Of a stretch of 64,000 nt of DNA, positions 7,222-15,948 are shown piece after piece. Every line of letters starts with the position of its first letter. Position 1 is the first letter of the stretch. The DNA lies in the NCBI RefSeq assembly GCF_040448695.1, contig NZ_CP159307.1, forward strand, positions 620,001 through 684,000. Direction: 5' to 3'. The stretch comes from Dehalogenimonas sp. 4OHTPN (GTDB taxonomy: Bacteria; Chloroflexota; Dehalococcoidia; Dehalococcoidales; Dehalococcoidaceae). A model generated the notes under the pieces. It was given only the letters and a program-made list of their open reading frames with translations, had not been told where the DNA came from and did no database searches. A program made the translations under genes and the position numbers.

Positions 7222-7787
7222 ACGTCCTCGGCCTGTCAGGCAGCCCCCGCCTCGGTGGCAACACCAGCCAGCTCCTGCACGAAGCCCTGCGCGGCGCCGA
7301 GTCGGCCGGGGCGCTTACCCGCTTCATCGACGCCGCCTCTCTGGACATCTCCGGCTGCCTCCACTGCGATTATTGTGCCCGCACCGGCGACTGCAAGCTG
7401 AATGACGACATGCAGCTGATCTACGAAGCCCTCTCTCACGCCGACCGGGTGATCATCGCCTCGCCGCTGCACTTCATGTCGGTCACCGCCCAGCTTAAAG
7501 CCGCCATCGACCGCTGCCAGTGCCTATGGGCGCGCAAATATCTGCTCAGCCGGCCGCCGATTGAGCCGGAAAAGCCCCGCAAAGGCCTGTTCATCGCCGC
7601 CGGCGGCCGCAAAGGACAGACCTTGTTCGAGCCCGCCCGGGCAACAGTCAAAGCGCTGTTTATCGTGCTGGACATCGAATACACCGGCGAGCTGTTCTTC
7701 TCCGGCGTCGACGGCCCCGGGGCCATCAATAATATCGAAGGCGCCATGTCAAAGGCTTTCGAAGCTGGCCGCAAGCTGGTAGAATAG
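7218..7787 (+). CDS. NADPH-dependent FMN reductase / flavodoxin-fold protein
   Basis: 189 residues, GTG start overlapping the ybeY stop. The N-terminal G-L-S-G-S-P-R-x-G-G-N-T loop (5-16) is the FMN-phosphate-binding signature of the family. A cysteine cluster C-L-H-C-D-Y-C near residue 47-53 followed by G-D-C-K is typical of the iron-sulfur-flavoprotein-like subgroup. A S-P-L-H-F segment near 88 contributes to the flavin site. Cytosolic electron transfer; the partner is unknown. Confidence 0.85.
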   Translation: MNVLGLSGSPRLGGNTSQLLHEALRGAESAGALTRFIDAASLDISGCLHCDYCARTGDCKLNDDMQLIYEALSHADRVIIASPLHFMSVTAQLKAAIDRCQCLWARKYLLSRPPIEPEKPRKGLFIAAGGRKGQTLFEPARATVKALFIVLDIEYTGELFFSGVDGPGAINNIEGAMSKAFEAGRKLVE

Positions 7788-7809
7788 CCCTGAGGTAAAA
7801 AGTACCATT

Positions 7810-8379
7810 ATGACCAAACTGAAACTTGGCCCCCAGGCGCTGCTCTATCCCATGCCGGCCTTCTTGGTCGGCAGCCTGACGGCCGGCAAAGCCAATTTCA
7901 TCACCGTGGCCTGGGGCGGCATCGCCTGCGGCGACCCGCCGATGGTTTCCATCGCCATCCGCCACACCCGCCACAGCCTGAAGGGTATCATGGAGAACAA
8001 GGCCTTTTCGGTCAATATCCCGGATGCCTCACTGGTCAGGGAGACCGACTACTGCGGCATCGTCTCGGGCGCCAAGACCGACAAAGCCGCAGCCTGCCGA
8101 TTTAGAGTCTTCTACGGTAAACAGCCCGGCGCGCCGCTGATAGAGCAGTGCCCTCTTAACCTGGAATGCGAACTGCACACCACGGTCAACCTCGGCTCCC
8201 ACCTGCTGGTCATCGGCCGCATTACCGAGTGCCATATCTCGGAGGAGTGTCTGACCAGCGGCCGCGCCGATGTCAATAAAATCAATCCCATCGTCTACAC
8301 CACCGGCCAGGCGCAGTACCAGGCGCTGGGACAGTTTCTGGGCAAAGCCTTTTCCATCGGCACCGAACTCAAGACATGA
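7810..8379 (+). CDS. Flavin reductase-like FMN-binding protein
   Basis: 189 residues. It begins with the family's P-x-A-L-L-Y-P-M-P segment, then G-K-A-N-F-I-T-V-A-W-G-G (about 28-39) and S-I-A-I-R-x-T-R-H-S, which shape the FMN site of the split-barrel flavin reductase superfamily. An N-L-G-S-H-L-L-V-I-G-R strand lies near the C-terminus. It sits just after another FMN protein, and the two may be co-transcribed. The substrate is not predictable. Confidence 0.85.
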   Translation: MTKLKLGPQALLYPMPAFLVGSLTAGKANFITVAWGGIACGDPPMVSIAIRHTRHSLKGIMENKAFSVNIPDASLVRETDYCGIVSGAKTDKAAACRFRVFYGKQPGAPLIEQCPLNLECELHTTVNLGSHLLVIGRITECHISEECLTSGRADVNKINPIVYTTGQAQYQALGQFLGKAFSIGTELKT

Positions 8380-8915
8380 CTTTCAAAATAGTCACTCCCC
8401 GGCTGGACCTTATCCTGGAGGACATCGCCGCGCTGGAAGCCTTCTCTGAATCGCCGGCCAAACTCGCTTCACTGCTGGGCGCCGAGGTGCCGCCGCATTG
8501 GCCAGTTTGCGGCGCCGATGTCATCACTTACGTCATTGACTGGCTGAAATCAGACCCCGAACTCGGAGGTTTCGGCGCTTACTTCATCATCCACAGGGAT
8601 GACCGGAAACTCATCGGCGACGGCGGGTTCAAAGGCCGCCCGAACCAATCCGGCGAGGTTGAGCTGGGGTATTCCCTGATTGAAGCCTACCGCGGCCAGG
8701 GCTACGCCACCGAGGCGTCCCGGGCGCTCGCCGATTGGGCTTTCAGTCAGCCGGATGTAACCGCCGTCCGCGCCGAGACGTTGCCTGACGGCTTTGCCTC
8801 TCAGGCGGTGTTGAAGAAAATAGGCATGGTCTTTGATGGAGAGTATCTCCACCCCGATGACGGCCGGGTCTTCAGGTGGCGGTTGGACCGCCGCAATTGG
8901 CCGCCATCGCGGTAG
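8376..8915 (+). CDS. GNAT-family N-acetyltransferase (RimJ/RimL type)
   Basis: 179 residues, overlapping the flavin reductase stop by 4 bases. The central G-G-F-K-G-R-P strand, E-V-E-L-G-Y-S-L-I-E-A-Y-R-G-Q-G-Y-A-T-E-A motif A (acetyl-CoA pyrophosphate loop) and F-A-S-Q-A-V-L-K-K-I-G-M motif B are classic. It acetylates an unknown amine. Its stop is one base from the convergent end of the oppF-like gene. Confidence 0.87.
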   Translation: MTFKIVTPRLDLILEDIAALEAFSESPAKLASLLGAEVPPHWPVCGADVITYVIDWLKSDPELGGFGAYFIIHRDDRKLIGDGGFKGRPNQSGEVELGYSLIEAYRGQGYATEASRALADWAFSQPDVTAVRAETLPDGFASQAVLKKIGMVFDGEYLHPDDGRVFRWRLDRRNWPPSR

Positions 8916-8916
8916 A

Positions 8917-9882
8917 TTATAGCCGCAGGCACTCCACCCTGTGTCCCGCCGCCACCTCCACCGCCACCGGCTTGATAGTGTCGCAGCGCCCTTTTTCCGC
9001 TTTCAGGCAGCGGGGAAAGAAGGCGCAGCCCGCATTGACCCTCGACGATGCCGTTTCCAGCGGGATGACCGCCCGCTCCCGGAAGCGGTTCTGGGGGTCT
9101 GGTGTCGGTATTGCGGCGATCAGGGCTTGAGTGTAGGGGTGCTGCGGATGACGGATGAGTTCGCGCGCCGGTCCGGTCTCGACGATTCGTCCGAGATACA
9201 TCACGGCTATGCGGTGGCAGAAGTAGCCCGCGGTAGCGATATCATGGGTGATATACAAAAAACCCAGGTTGTGGCTCCGTTGAAGCTCGGAGAAGAGCGA
9301 CAGAATTTCCGCCCGGGACGACGCGTCAATCATCGATACCGGCTCGTCGGCGACGATATACTCCGGCTTTAGAAGGAGAGCCCGGGCGATGGCTACCCGC
9401 TGCCGCTGGCCGCCTGAGAGCAGGTGGGTGAAGCCGCCGAGGTAGTCGTTAGCAGGCCGTAATTTTACCTCATCGAGAACCCTTGCCGCGGCGTCCTTCC
9501 GCCCGGCGCTGTCGCCGATTTTATGGATGACCAGCGGCTCCTCCAGAATCTGGCCGATGGTCATGAACGGGTCGAGCGAGGCGAAGGGATCCTGGAAAAC
9601 GCCCTGGACGCGGCGGCGCAGATCTTTGAGTTGCTTTTCCGGCTGATTGGTAATGTCACTGCCGTCGAACATGACGGTGCCGGCTGTCGGCCGCAGCAGC
9701 CGCAGGGCGATGCGCGCCAGGGTCGTCTTGCCGGAGCCGGATTCGCCGACGATACCCAGCGTCTCGCCGGGGGCAAGGGAGATGGAAGCTTCGTCGACAG
9801 CGCGGACGATCGATGTCTTGAACATCGACTTCTTGGCTTTGAAGTCCATGGTTACGTTGTTGAGTTCGAGCTTCGAGGTCAT
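8917..9882 (-). CDS. Oligopeptide-type ABC transporter ATP-binding subunit (OppF-like)
   Basis: 321 residues. Walker A G-E-S-G-S-G-K-T-T at 46-54, signature L-S-G-G-Q-R-Q-R at 155-162, Walker B ending V-A-D-E near 177-180 and the C-terminal oligopeptide/dipeptide extension with four cysteine-containing turns near residue 280-300. It powers import with the OppD-like partner, whose stop it overlaps by 4 bases. Last gene of the transporter block. Confidence 0.92.
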   Translation of the reverse strand: MTSKLELNNVTMDFKAKKSMFKTSIVRAVDEASISLAPGETLGIVGESGSGKTTLARIALRLLRPTAGTVMFDGSDITNQPEKQLKDLRRRVQGVFQDPFASLDPFMTIGQILEEPLVIHKIGDSAGRKDAAARVLDEVKLRPANDYLGGFTHLLSGGQRQRVAIARALLLKPEYIVADEPVSMIDASSRAEILSLFSELQRSHNLGFLYITHDIATAGYFCHRIAVMYLGRIVETGPARELIRHPQHPYTQALIAAIPTPDPQNRFRERAVIPLETASSRVNAGCAFFPRCLKAEKGRCDTIKPVAVEVAAGHRVECLRL

Positions 9883-10835
9883 GGTTCAATCACCAGGTGG
9901 CAGCGGGCGTGCTGTCCGGTACCACAGACGATTAGTTCGGGATGGGTTGAGCAGGTATCGCAGACCACCGGGCACCGCGGCGAGAAGTAGCAGCCGGCGG
10001 GCGGCGAAGTCATTTTTGGCGGCGTGCCCGGGATGAATTCCGGGCGTCGGTCGTCGTAGAGGCTGGGGATGCTGCCCAGCAACTTTTTGGTGTAGGGATG
10101 CTTCGGCGACTCGAGTACCTGTTCCGCGGTTCCGATCTCGACGAATTCCCCGGCGTACATCACGGCGATGCGGTCAGCCAGGTCCGAGGCCAGCGCCAGG
10201 TCGTGGGTGACAAAAAGGCCGCCGAGCTTCAAATCGCGCTTGAGTTGCTTCAACAGGTTCATTATCTGCGCCTGGATGATGACGTCCAGGGCCGAGGTCG
10301 GCTCATCGAGGATGACCAGCTTCGGCTTGCAGGCCAAAGCCATGGCGATCATGACCCGCTGCTTCATGCCGCCGGACAGCTCGTGGGGGTAGCGGCGTAA
10401 GGTATCCGGCGGCAGCCGGACGAGGCTTAAAAGCTCGGCGGATCGCCTTGCCGCCGCTGTTTTATCGGTTCGACCGTCCAGCAGCAGCGGTTCGGCAATC
10501 TGGTCACCAACGCGCCTGACCGGGTGCAGCGAGTCCATCGCTCCCTGAAAGACCATCGACAGCTTCTTCCAGCGCACCTGTTTCCTGAACTCCTCCTCTG
10601 ACAGACTGAGGCAGTCTACACCGTCGAGGAGCACATGTCCTTCGGGTGTTAAAGCGTTACGAGGCAAGAGGCGCATCAGCCCCAGTGACAGCGAGGATTT
10701 GCCGGCGCCGGACTCGCCGACCACAGCCAGCGTCTCGCCCTCGTTGACCTCGAAGGAGACACCGCCGACGGCCGCCAGGTTCCCGCCGCCGGTCTCGTAG
10801 CCGATCCTCAGATTGTTAATTTCAAGCAGTGCCAT
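9879..10835 (-). CDS. Oligopeptide-type ABC transporter ATP-binding subunit (OppD-like)
   Basis: 318 residues. Walker A G-E-S-G-A-G-K-S-S at 40-48, signature L-S-G-G-M-K-Q-R at 153-160, then L-V-I-L-D-E-P-T-S-A-L-D. The C-terminal C-x-F-x-P-R-C-x5-C-type region of peptide importers is present. It overlaps the permease gene upstream by 14 bases. It forms the ATPase heterodimer with the OppF-like protein at the cytoplasmic face. Confidence 0.92.
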   Translation of the reverse strand: MALLEINNLRIGYETGGGNLAAVGGVSFEVNEGETLAVVGESGAGKSSLSLGLMRLLPRNALTPEGHVLLDGVDCLSLSEEEFRKQVRWKKLSMVFQGAMDSLHPVRRVGDQIAEPLLLDGRTDKTAAARRSAELLSLVRLPPDTLRRYPHELSGGMKQRVMIAMALACKPKLVILDEPTSALDVIIQAQIMNLLKQLKRDLKLGGLFVTHDLALASDLADRIAVMYAGEFVEIGTAEQVLESPKHPYTKKLLGSIPSLYDDRRPEFIPGTPPKMTSPPAGCYFSPRCPVVCDTCSTHPELIVCGTGQHARCHLVIEP

Positions 10836-12255
10836 GTTGCCTCAATTTGGGGTTGACTACGGGCTCGAAACCCAGGGCTAATAACACGAAGGTCATGGCG
10901 GCGAAGACGACCAAAAGGCCTGGCGGTAGCACCCACCACCAGTAGCCGACGTAGACGGCTCCGGTTGAAAAGCCGCTCTCGAGGATTTGGCCCCAGGTGG
11001 GTATCGACGGGTCGCCCAGACCGAGAAAGGAAAGTCCCGCTTCGGCCAGTATCGCTCCGGGCGTCGAGAAGATCATCTGTGACAGGACGAACGGTCCAAT
11101 CTGGAACAGGACGTGGCGGAACATGATGCGCGACGGACTGGCGCCCAGCGCCCGAGTCGCCTCGACGAGTTGCGAGGCGGCGTGCTGCATCACCATGCTG
11201 CGGGTGATGATGGTCAGGCCCGGCCAGCCGAACACGACCATAATAAGGATGACCAGCCACAGTTTCTGACCGATAATGAAAGCCAGGAAGATGAGGATCG
11301 GTAAGAGCGGAACGTTAGCTAGAACGTCACACAGCCGCTGGATGAAGGTGTCGGTCTTGCCCCCGACGTAGCCGGAGATGATGCCCGTGGCCGTGCCGAT
11401 GACGGTAATGAACACGCTGGTGACCACACCGATTAGAAGAGCCACCGGGAAGCCGAAGAGCAAGCCCCTAGCCAGGTCGCGGCCTAAAGAATCGGTGCCC
11501 ATCAGACCGTAGACGGTGCCGCCCAGGACGTATTTCACCTCGGCGATGGAGTCGGCGTCGGCGTAAGTCAGGGCAGTGACGTTGATTCGGTATTCACCCG
11601 GCATCGGCGTGAAGCCGCCGGCGCCGTCCGGCTGGCCGAAGACGACCGCCTCCGGTTTGGCCTGGACCTCCGCCAGAGACAGCGACAGACCCAGTTCACC
11701 GGCGGCAAAGTCCCGAACGTTGTAGGCCACCGCTTGGTCACCGGTCAAATACACGCGGAATGGCGTTTCGGAGTAGCGGGTGTAGGGCGCAGTTTCGCCG
11801 GCCGCCGCTCCGGGTACAATATGGCGGAGCAGCAGAACCTCTTTGCCGTCGGGGCGTAGGATTGACAGCGACAATATCGGCGGGCGGTCGCTGAAGGTCA
11901 CGCCGGACAGGGAGAACGAGGTGAAAGCAGGGAATTCATCGTAGTCATAACCGAGATCGAAGCGGTAGATCAAGTATCGGCCGGTGCTGTCGGCGACGAC
12001 GTCGAACGGTTCATCGGCGGTGAAGGTGGTGTGGGAAACCCTGGCGTCGGAGGAAAAGGTATTGGTCCAGGCCGGCGGTGCGCTCTGGGGGTAGTCCGCC
12101 CAAAAAACCGGATTGTTCCAGACCTTCTTGCCGAAGTCCAGCGGGTAGGTCATCAGGACGAACACGGAAACCAGAAGCATCAGCGCCAGGAAGGCGGCGC
12201 CGACGCGCCCCACCCAGCTCGAGAGTAGCGTCCGTATAATATCTTTGGGTTTCAT
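10822..12255 (-). CDS. ABC transporter permease (OppC-like) with large extracytoplasmic insert
   Basis: 477 residues, clearly longer than the usual 280-320. One membrane helix near residues 18-36 is followed by about 200 residues of beta-rich, soluble sequence (includes DAR-type and Tyr-rich strands) before the ordinary permease domain, which starts around Y-G-L-M-G-T-D-S-L-G-R-D (about 250) and contains five helices and the EAA-loop-like E-A-T-R-A-L-G-A-S. The insert would sit outside the membrane and may dock the anchored solute-binding protein. Confidence 0.88.
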   Translation of the reverse strand: MKPKDIIRTLLSSWVGRVGAAFLALMLLVSVFVLMTYPLDFGKKVWNNPVFWADYPQSAPPAWTNTFSSDARVSHTTFTADEPFDVVADSTGRYLIYRFDLGYDYDEFPAFTSFSLSGVTFSDRPPILSLSILRPDGKEVLLLRHIVPGAAAGETAPYTRYSETPFRVYLTGDQAVAYNVRDFAAGELGLSLSLAEVQAKPEAVVFGQPDGAGGFTPMPGEYRINVTALTYADADSIAEVKYVLGGTVYGLMGTDSLGRDLARGLLFGFPVALLIGVVTSVFITVIGTATGIISGYVGGKTDTFIQRLCDVLANVPLLPILIFLAFIIGQKLWLVILIMVVFGWPGLTIITRSMVMQHAASQLVEATRALGASPSRIMFRHVLFQIGPFVLSQMIFSTPGAILAEAGLSFLGLGDPSIPTWGQILESGFSTGAVYVGYWWWVLPPGLLVVFAAMTFVLLALGFEPVVNPKLRQHGTA

Positions 12256-13299
12256 TTAGGTATACCTGATGCGTGGGTCCAGCCAGAGGTAAAGGACTTC
12301 CAGGACGAAGCGGGCGGCCAGGTAGATCAGGGTGAAGACGAAGGTCAATGCGACGATGACCGTCTCGTCGGCGGCGATGATGGCGTCGTAGTAGAGGCGG
12401 CCCATGCCCGGCCAGTTGAACACCGTCTCGGTCAGGATGGCACCGCCCAGCGAACCCGCCAGGCCGAGGATGAGGGAGGTGACTATCGGAGGGGCCGCCG
12501 CCCGGAGGATGTAGCGGCGCTCGATGAGGTTCTGGGGGAGGCCCTTGGCTTTGCCTACGGTGACGAAAGGTTCCTGGGCGGTATTAAGGACCATCGTCCG
12601 CACGGCATAGGCCCAGGAGCCGAAGGAGACGACTACCAGAGCGGCCACTGGCAGCGCGGCGTGCCAGGCCATATCGCCCAACCGGGCCAGGGCGCCGTCC
12701 GGCGGCGGCGCCGACAGCAGCCCGCCGTAGGGGAAGATGCCCCATTCGAAGGCGAAAAAGAGTACGAAGAAGATGCCGACCCACCAGGCGGGCAGGGCAT
12801 ACGACACCGCCAGCGCCAGGCAGGCGGCGCGGTCGAGTCTCGTGCCGGCACGGGCGGCTAGCCGCGGGCCGATTAGAAGTCCCAATATGGAAGTGATGAC
12901 CGAAGCAGTGGTAATGAGCAGGATAGTGTTGCCCAGGCGCTCGGCTAAAAGATCAGCGACGCGCGGCGATCCGTCGGTCGTCCGCAGCGTCCGGGCTTCG
13001 CCCAGGTCGAAGGTGACCACCCGCTGGATGGTGTCCGGCAGGCGAGTGAACCACGGCTGGTCCAGATGATAAAAAGCCTCAAGCTCAGCGCGGCGCTGGG
13101 CAACGGTTGCTTCGAGGACTTCAGGGTCACGGATTGTCTGCGACAGGGTGGTGCGGTAGGCGCGGATCTCTTCGGAGACGGTTGACTGGAGCATCCGGTC
13201 GGAAAAACCGGTGGCTCCGAGTGACACCACCACCATGAGCAAGACGACGATGAGCACGCCGAACAGGGTGAGGCCGCGGCCAAGCAGCTTCAATACCAT
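12256..13299 (-). CDS. ABC transporter permease (OppB-like)
   Basis: 347 residues. One N-terminal helix (13-32), an extracytoplasmic region of about 100 residues, then the permease core from residue about 130 with the conserved A-Y-A-V-R-T-M-V-L-N-T and K-A-K-G-L-P loop that contacts the ATPases, ending in an R-F-V-L-E-V-L-Y-L-W-L-D-P-R-I tail. It lies directly before the OppC-like gene (adjacent stop and start). Forms the channel for the peptide-type substrate. Confidence 0.9.
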   Translation of the reverse strand: MVLKLLGRGLTLFGVLIVVLLMVVVSLGATGFSDRMLQSTVSEEIRAYRTTLSQTIRDPEVLEATVAQRRAELEAFYHLDQPWFTRLPDTIQRVVTFDLGEARTLRTTDGSPRVADLLAERLGNTILLITTASVITSILGLLIGPRLAARAGTRLDRAACLALAVSYALPAWWVGIFFVLFFAFEWGIFPYGGLLSAPPPDGALARLGDMAWHAALPVAALVVVSFGSWAYAVRTMVLNTAQEPFVTVGKAKGLPQNLIERRYILRAAAPPIVTSLILGLAGSLGGAILTETVFNWPGMGRLYYDAIIAADETVIVALTFVFTLIYLAARFVLEVLYLWLDPRIRYT

Positions 13300-13322
13300 C
13301 AGCTATCGGTCCACCGCCCGCC

Positions 13323-15872
13323 TTATTTTTTAGTCTTGGCGCCTTTGAGAATCATAAAGACCAGCCCGCCGCCGACCAGCAGGGCGATCGGGATGACGAT
13401 CAGCATCGGCGAAATGCCGCCGCCGCCTCCTCCGCCGCCGTTCTCGCCGTTATCACCCGGCACGGTAATGACGCCCCCGCCTGCCATGTCGACATCCAAT
13501 CGGCGTTCTGTCACCTGGGACACGGCGTCGCTGGATCCCAGCAAATAGAGGTAATAGATGCCCTGCTTCAGGTTCTGGGTATCGGCGGCGCTGAGCGCTA
13601 CGGTGAACCTGGTGCCGCTGCCCTGCGCCTGGCCGCTCTTAAGTACTTTGCTTGTCGCCGGATCCACCAGGGAGAAGTCTACCGCCAGGGTACCGGCCCC
13701 CGATAGTTCGACGGTGACCTCCCCGGCTTTGCCCGGTTCCAGTTTGCTGGAGGTGACGTTCTTGATATCCACCAGCTGTGCCGCCCCGAGGTACTTGTCC
13801 CCGGGTTTGAAAGGATAACCGGGATCGCGGAAAGCATCCAGCTCGGCGTACTGCGCCGCTGAATCGAACCTGACCAGTTTGAAAGGCCCGTTGGAAATCG
13901 CCAGGTGGGAATAGCTATCGTAGAAATCCATTGAGGCCTGATACCTGGCCTGGGCGCTTGAAAAGCTGACCCTGGTTTGCGGGGTGTCGAAAATCAGGTT
14001 GGGCACTGTACCGGCATCTTTGAAACCGGACAGCACGGTCCTGATGCGGAGTGCGTGGCTTTTATTGACCGTGGACAGCCAGTCAACATTGAACCGCGCC
14101 GCCGCGGTGTCCGAGTAAGCGCCCTGCCGCTTATCGAAGACAATGTTGTCCATGGCAGCCAGGATTTCCCAGGGGGTGGTTAACGAAGCCGGCACCGCGT
14201 AAGAAGCGATGTAATCCGGTACGAAATGCCAGTAGTCAACGTAGACCTCGATGCGGTTGGCATCCAGTATCTTGAACCCTTTGAAAGTATCGAGCACCGG
14301 TTTGGTCGTGGTGGCCGCGGCGAATTCGATAGCCGACTTGTTTTTGTTATAGACCATGTCGAAGGACTGGTAGATGGCATAGATCAGGTCAGCCATCTCT
14401 ATCTGCTGGCCGTTGTGCCACTTGGACTGGAAATACTTTGAGTAGTCGAAAGTGACCTTGGACGTTGCCCGGGTGGCGCCGGCGATCGTCGCGAACTTGC
14501 CCTTATCGGCGTCCCAGCGGAAAGCATCGGCCGGCACCGCCAGCGTGCTTGACGGACCGGCGGTCTCCACAGTATATGACGCCCGGTAAGCCGCCGGGAG
14601 TCCGGTGAAGGGGTGGCTGTAAAGGGGCGGGTCGACCATGTTGCGCCAGATGTCTGACGAATAGACATCGCCGAAACCGCCCACCGGATTCCAGGTTGAG
14701 CGTTCCGTCCACACCCACTGGTTGCCGATGGTCAGCGTGGATTGGTTGGGCACGTAGGCGTCTCTCAGCGTCAGCAGGGATCTCGGCCCGGCGGCTATGT
14801 CCTGAGTGACGCCGTCCATGGTGCTTTTAGCGGCGAAGTTGTTGACGGCGGTCACCACCCACAACCTGACCGCTTCCTCCATCGCCAGTTTGGTCATTTG
14901 CTTGTAAAGGTCGTCGCGCTGGGAGGTGGAGGCGAAGGTCCCCATATAGACCTTCTTGCCAAGGTCGTCGAGGGTGGCGTTCTGGTATTGCCAAAAGCCT
15001 TGCTCCTGCCAGCCGGGCATGTTGCCCAGCCAGGGAGCGTACATCTGGTTGATCAAGCCGGAGTCGTATTTATCGGCGCCGCCTTTGCTCCAGCCCTCGG
15101 TGTAGAGGTGCCACTGCAGCAAAGCCGGATCCTGGGCGTAGACCATGTTGATCGCTTGAGCGAACTGCTGATAGATGATGCGGGTGGTGAAGCCGAGTTT
15201 ATCTAGTTCCGCGGCGATGGTGTCGCCGACAACCCGCCGCTCATCCTCGGTTCGGACGATAAATTTCAACTCGACAGGCTTGCCCTGGTACTGCCACTTG
15301 TTATTGACCAGGGTGCACCCGGCCTTCTGCATCTCCGCGGTGACGGTGGTTTTCGCCTGTTCCGGCTGGTAACCCAAGTTCATCTCATAGACCATCGAAT
15401 TGATGACCCGGTAATCGTAATCTCCGGAAGAGAGGTGGGAATACATCGGCAGCGCCGAACCCTGGTATATCTGCTGGGCGATATAGTTCCGGTCCAGGAC
15501 TTGGTTGACGGCATACCGGATAGCTTTGACTGAAAAAGGATTCAATTGCCCCGACGGCGCCGGCGCCGGATTCAAGATCAAGCCGATTGAAGTGGCCGGA
15601 GCCTGGTACATCTTGATGCCCTGAACCTTGGCCAGCTCCTGGGCGGCCAGCGTTTTCAGGGAATAGATATACATATCCATTTCGCCTTTTTGGAGGGCGG
15701 CGGGGGCGATGTCCACGTTGAAAGCCTTAAATATCAGCTTGTCGGCCGCCGGGCCGGGTTTGGAGTGCGGCGGAGTGTAGGCTGCCACCGGCGAGACGAG
15801 GAATGACATGGCCAGCACGAGACTTAAGACGATGGCGAAGCCTCTCCCAGCCATCCGCGGTCTCTTATACAT
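13323..15872 (-). CDS. Membrane-anchored family 5 solute-binding protein
   Basis: 849 residues. I choose ATG 15872 because a GAGGAGGAG ribosome site precedes it. Signal peptide about 10-32. The body matches SBP family 5 (peptide/nickel-binding): paired lobes with R-Y-A-V-N-Q-V-L-D-R and W-H-N-G-Q-x-I/V-E-M-A-D type segments, although it is longer than the usual 500-600. The C-terminal 170 residues add a beta domain, a Gly-rich linker (eight glycines) and a membrane helix with a K-G-A-K-T-K-K tail. It is therefore tethered at the cell surface rather than lipidated. Confidence 0.85.
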   Translation of the reverse strand: MYKRPRMAGRGFAIVLSLVLAMSFLVSPVAAYTPPHSKPGPAADKLIFKAFNVDIAPAALQKGEMDMYIYSLKTLAAQELAKVQGIKMYQAPATSIGLILNPAPAPSGQLNPFSVKAIRYAVNQVLDRNYIAQQIYQGSALPMYSHLSSGDYDYRVINSMVYEMNLGYQPEQAKTTVTAEMQKAGCTLVNNKWQYQGKPVELKFIVRTEDERRVVGDTIAAELDKLGFTTRIIYQQFAQAINMVYAQDPALLQWHLYTEGWSKGGADKYDSGLINQMYAPWLGNMPGWQEQGFWQYQNATLDDLGKKVYMGTFASTSQRDDLYKQMTKLAMEEAVRLWVVTAVNNFAAKSTMDGVTQDIAAGPRSLLTLRDAYVPNQSTLTIGNQWVWTERSTWNPVGGFGDVYSSDIWRNMVDPPLYSHPFTGLPAAYRASYTVETAGPSSTLAVPADAFRWDADKGKFATIAGATRATSKVTFDYSKYFQSKWHNGQQIEMADLIYAIYQSFDMVYNKNKSAIEFAAATTTKPVLDTFKGFKILDANRIEVYVDYWHFVPDYIASYAVPASLTTPWEILAAMDNIVFDKRQGAYSDTAAARFNVDWLSTVNKSHALRIRTVLSGFKDAGTVPNLIFDTPQTRVSFSSAQARYQASMDFYDSYSHLAISNGPFKLVRFDSAAQYAELDAFRDPGYPFKPGDKYLGAAQLVDIKNVTSSKLEPGKAGEVTVELSGAGTLAVDFSLVDPATSKVLKSGQAQGSGTRFTVALSAADTQNLKQGIYYLYLLGSSDAVSQVTERRLDVDMAGGGVITVPGDNGENGGGGGGGGISPMLIVIPIALLVGGGLVFMILKGAKTKK

Positions 15873-15948
15873 GGCTCTCCTCCTCACCTTTATTCAACGC
15901 CGTTGCGACTGGCGTGGCGGCAGCGCGTTCTATCTTCGAGTTGATGAA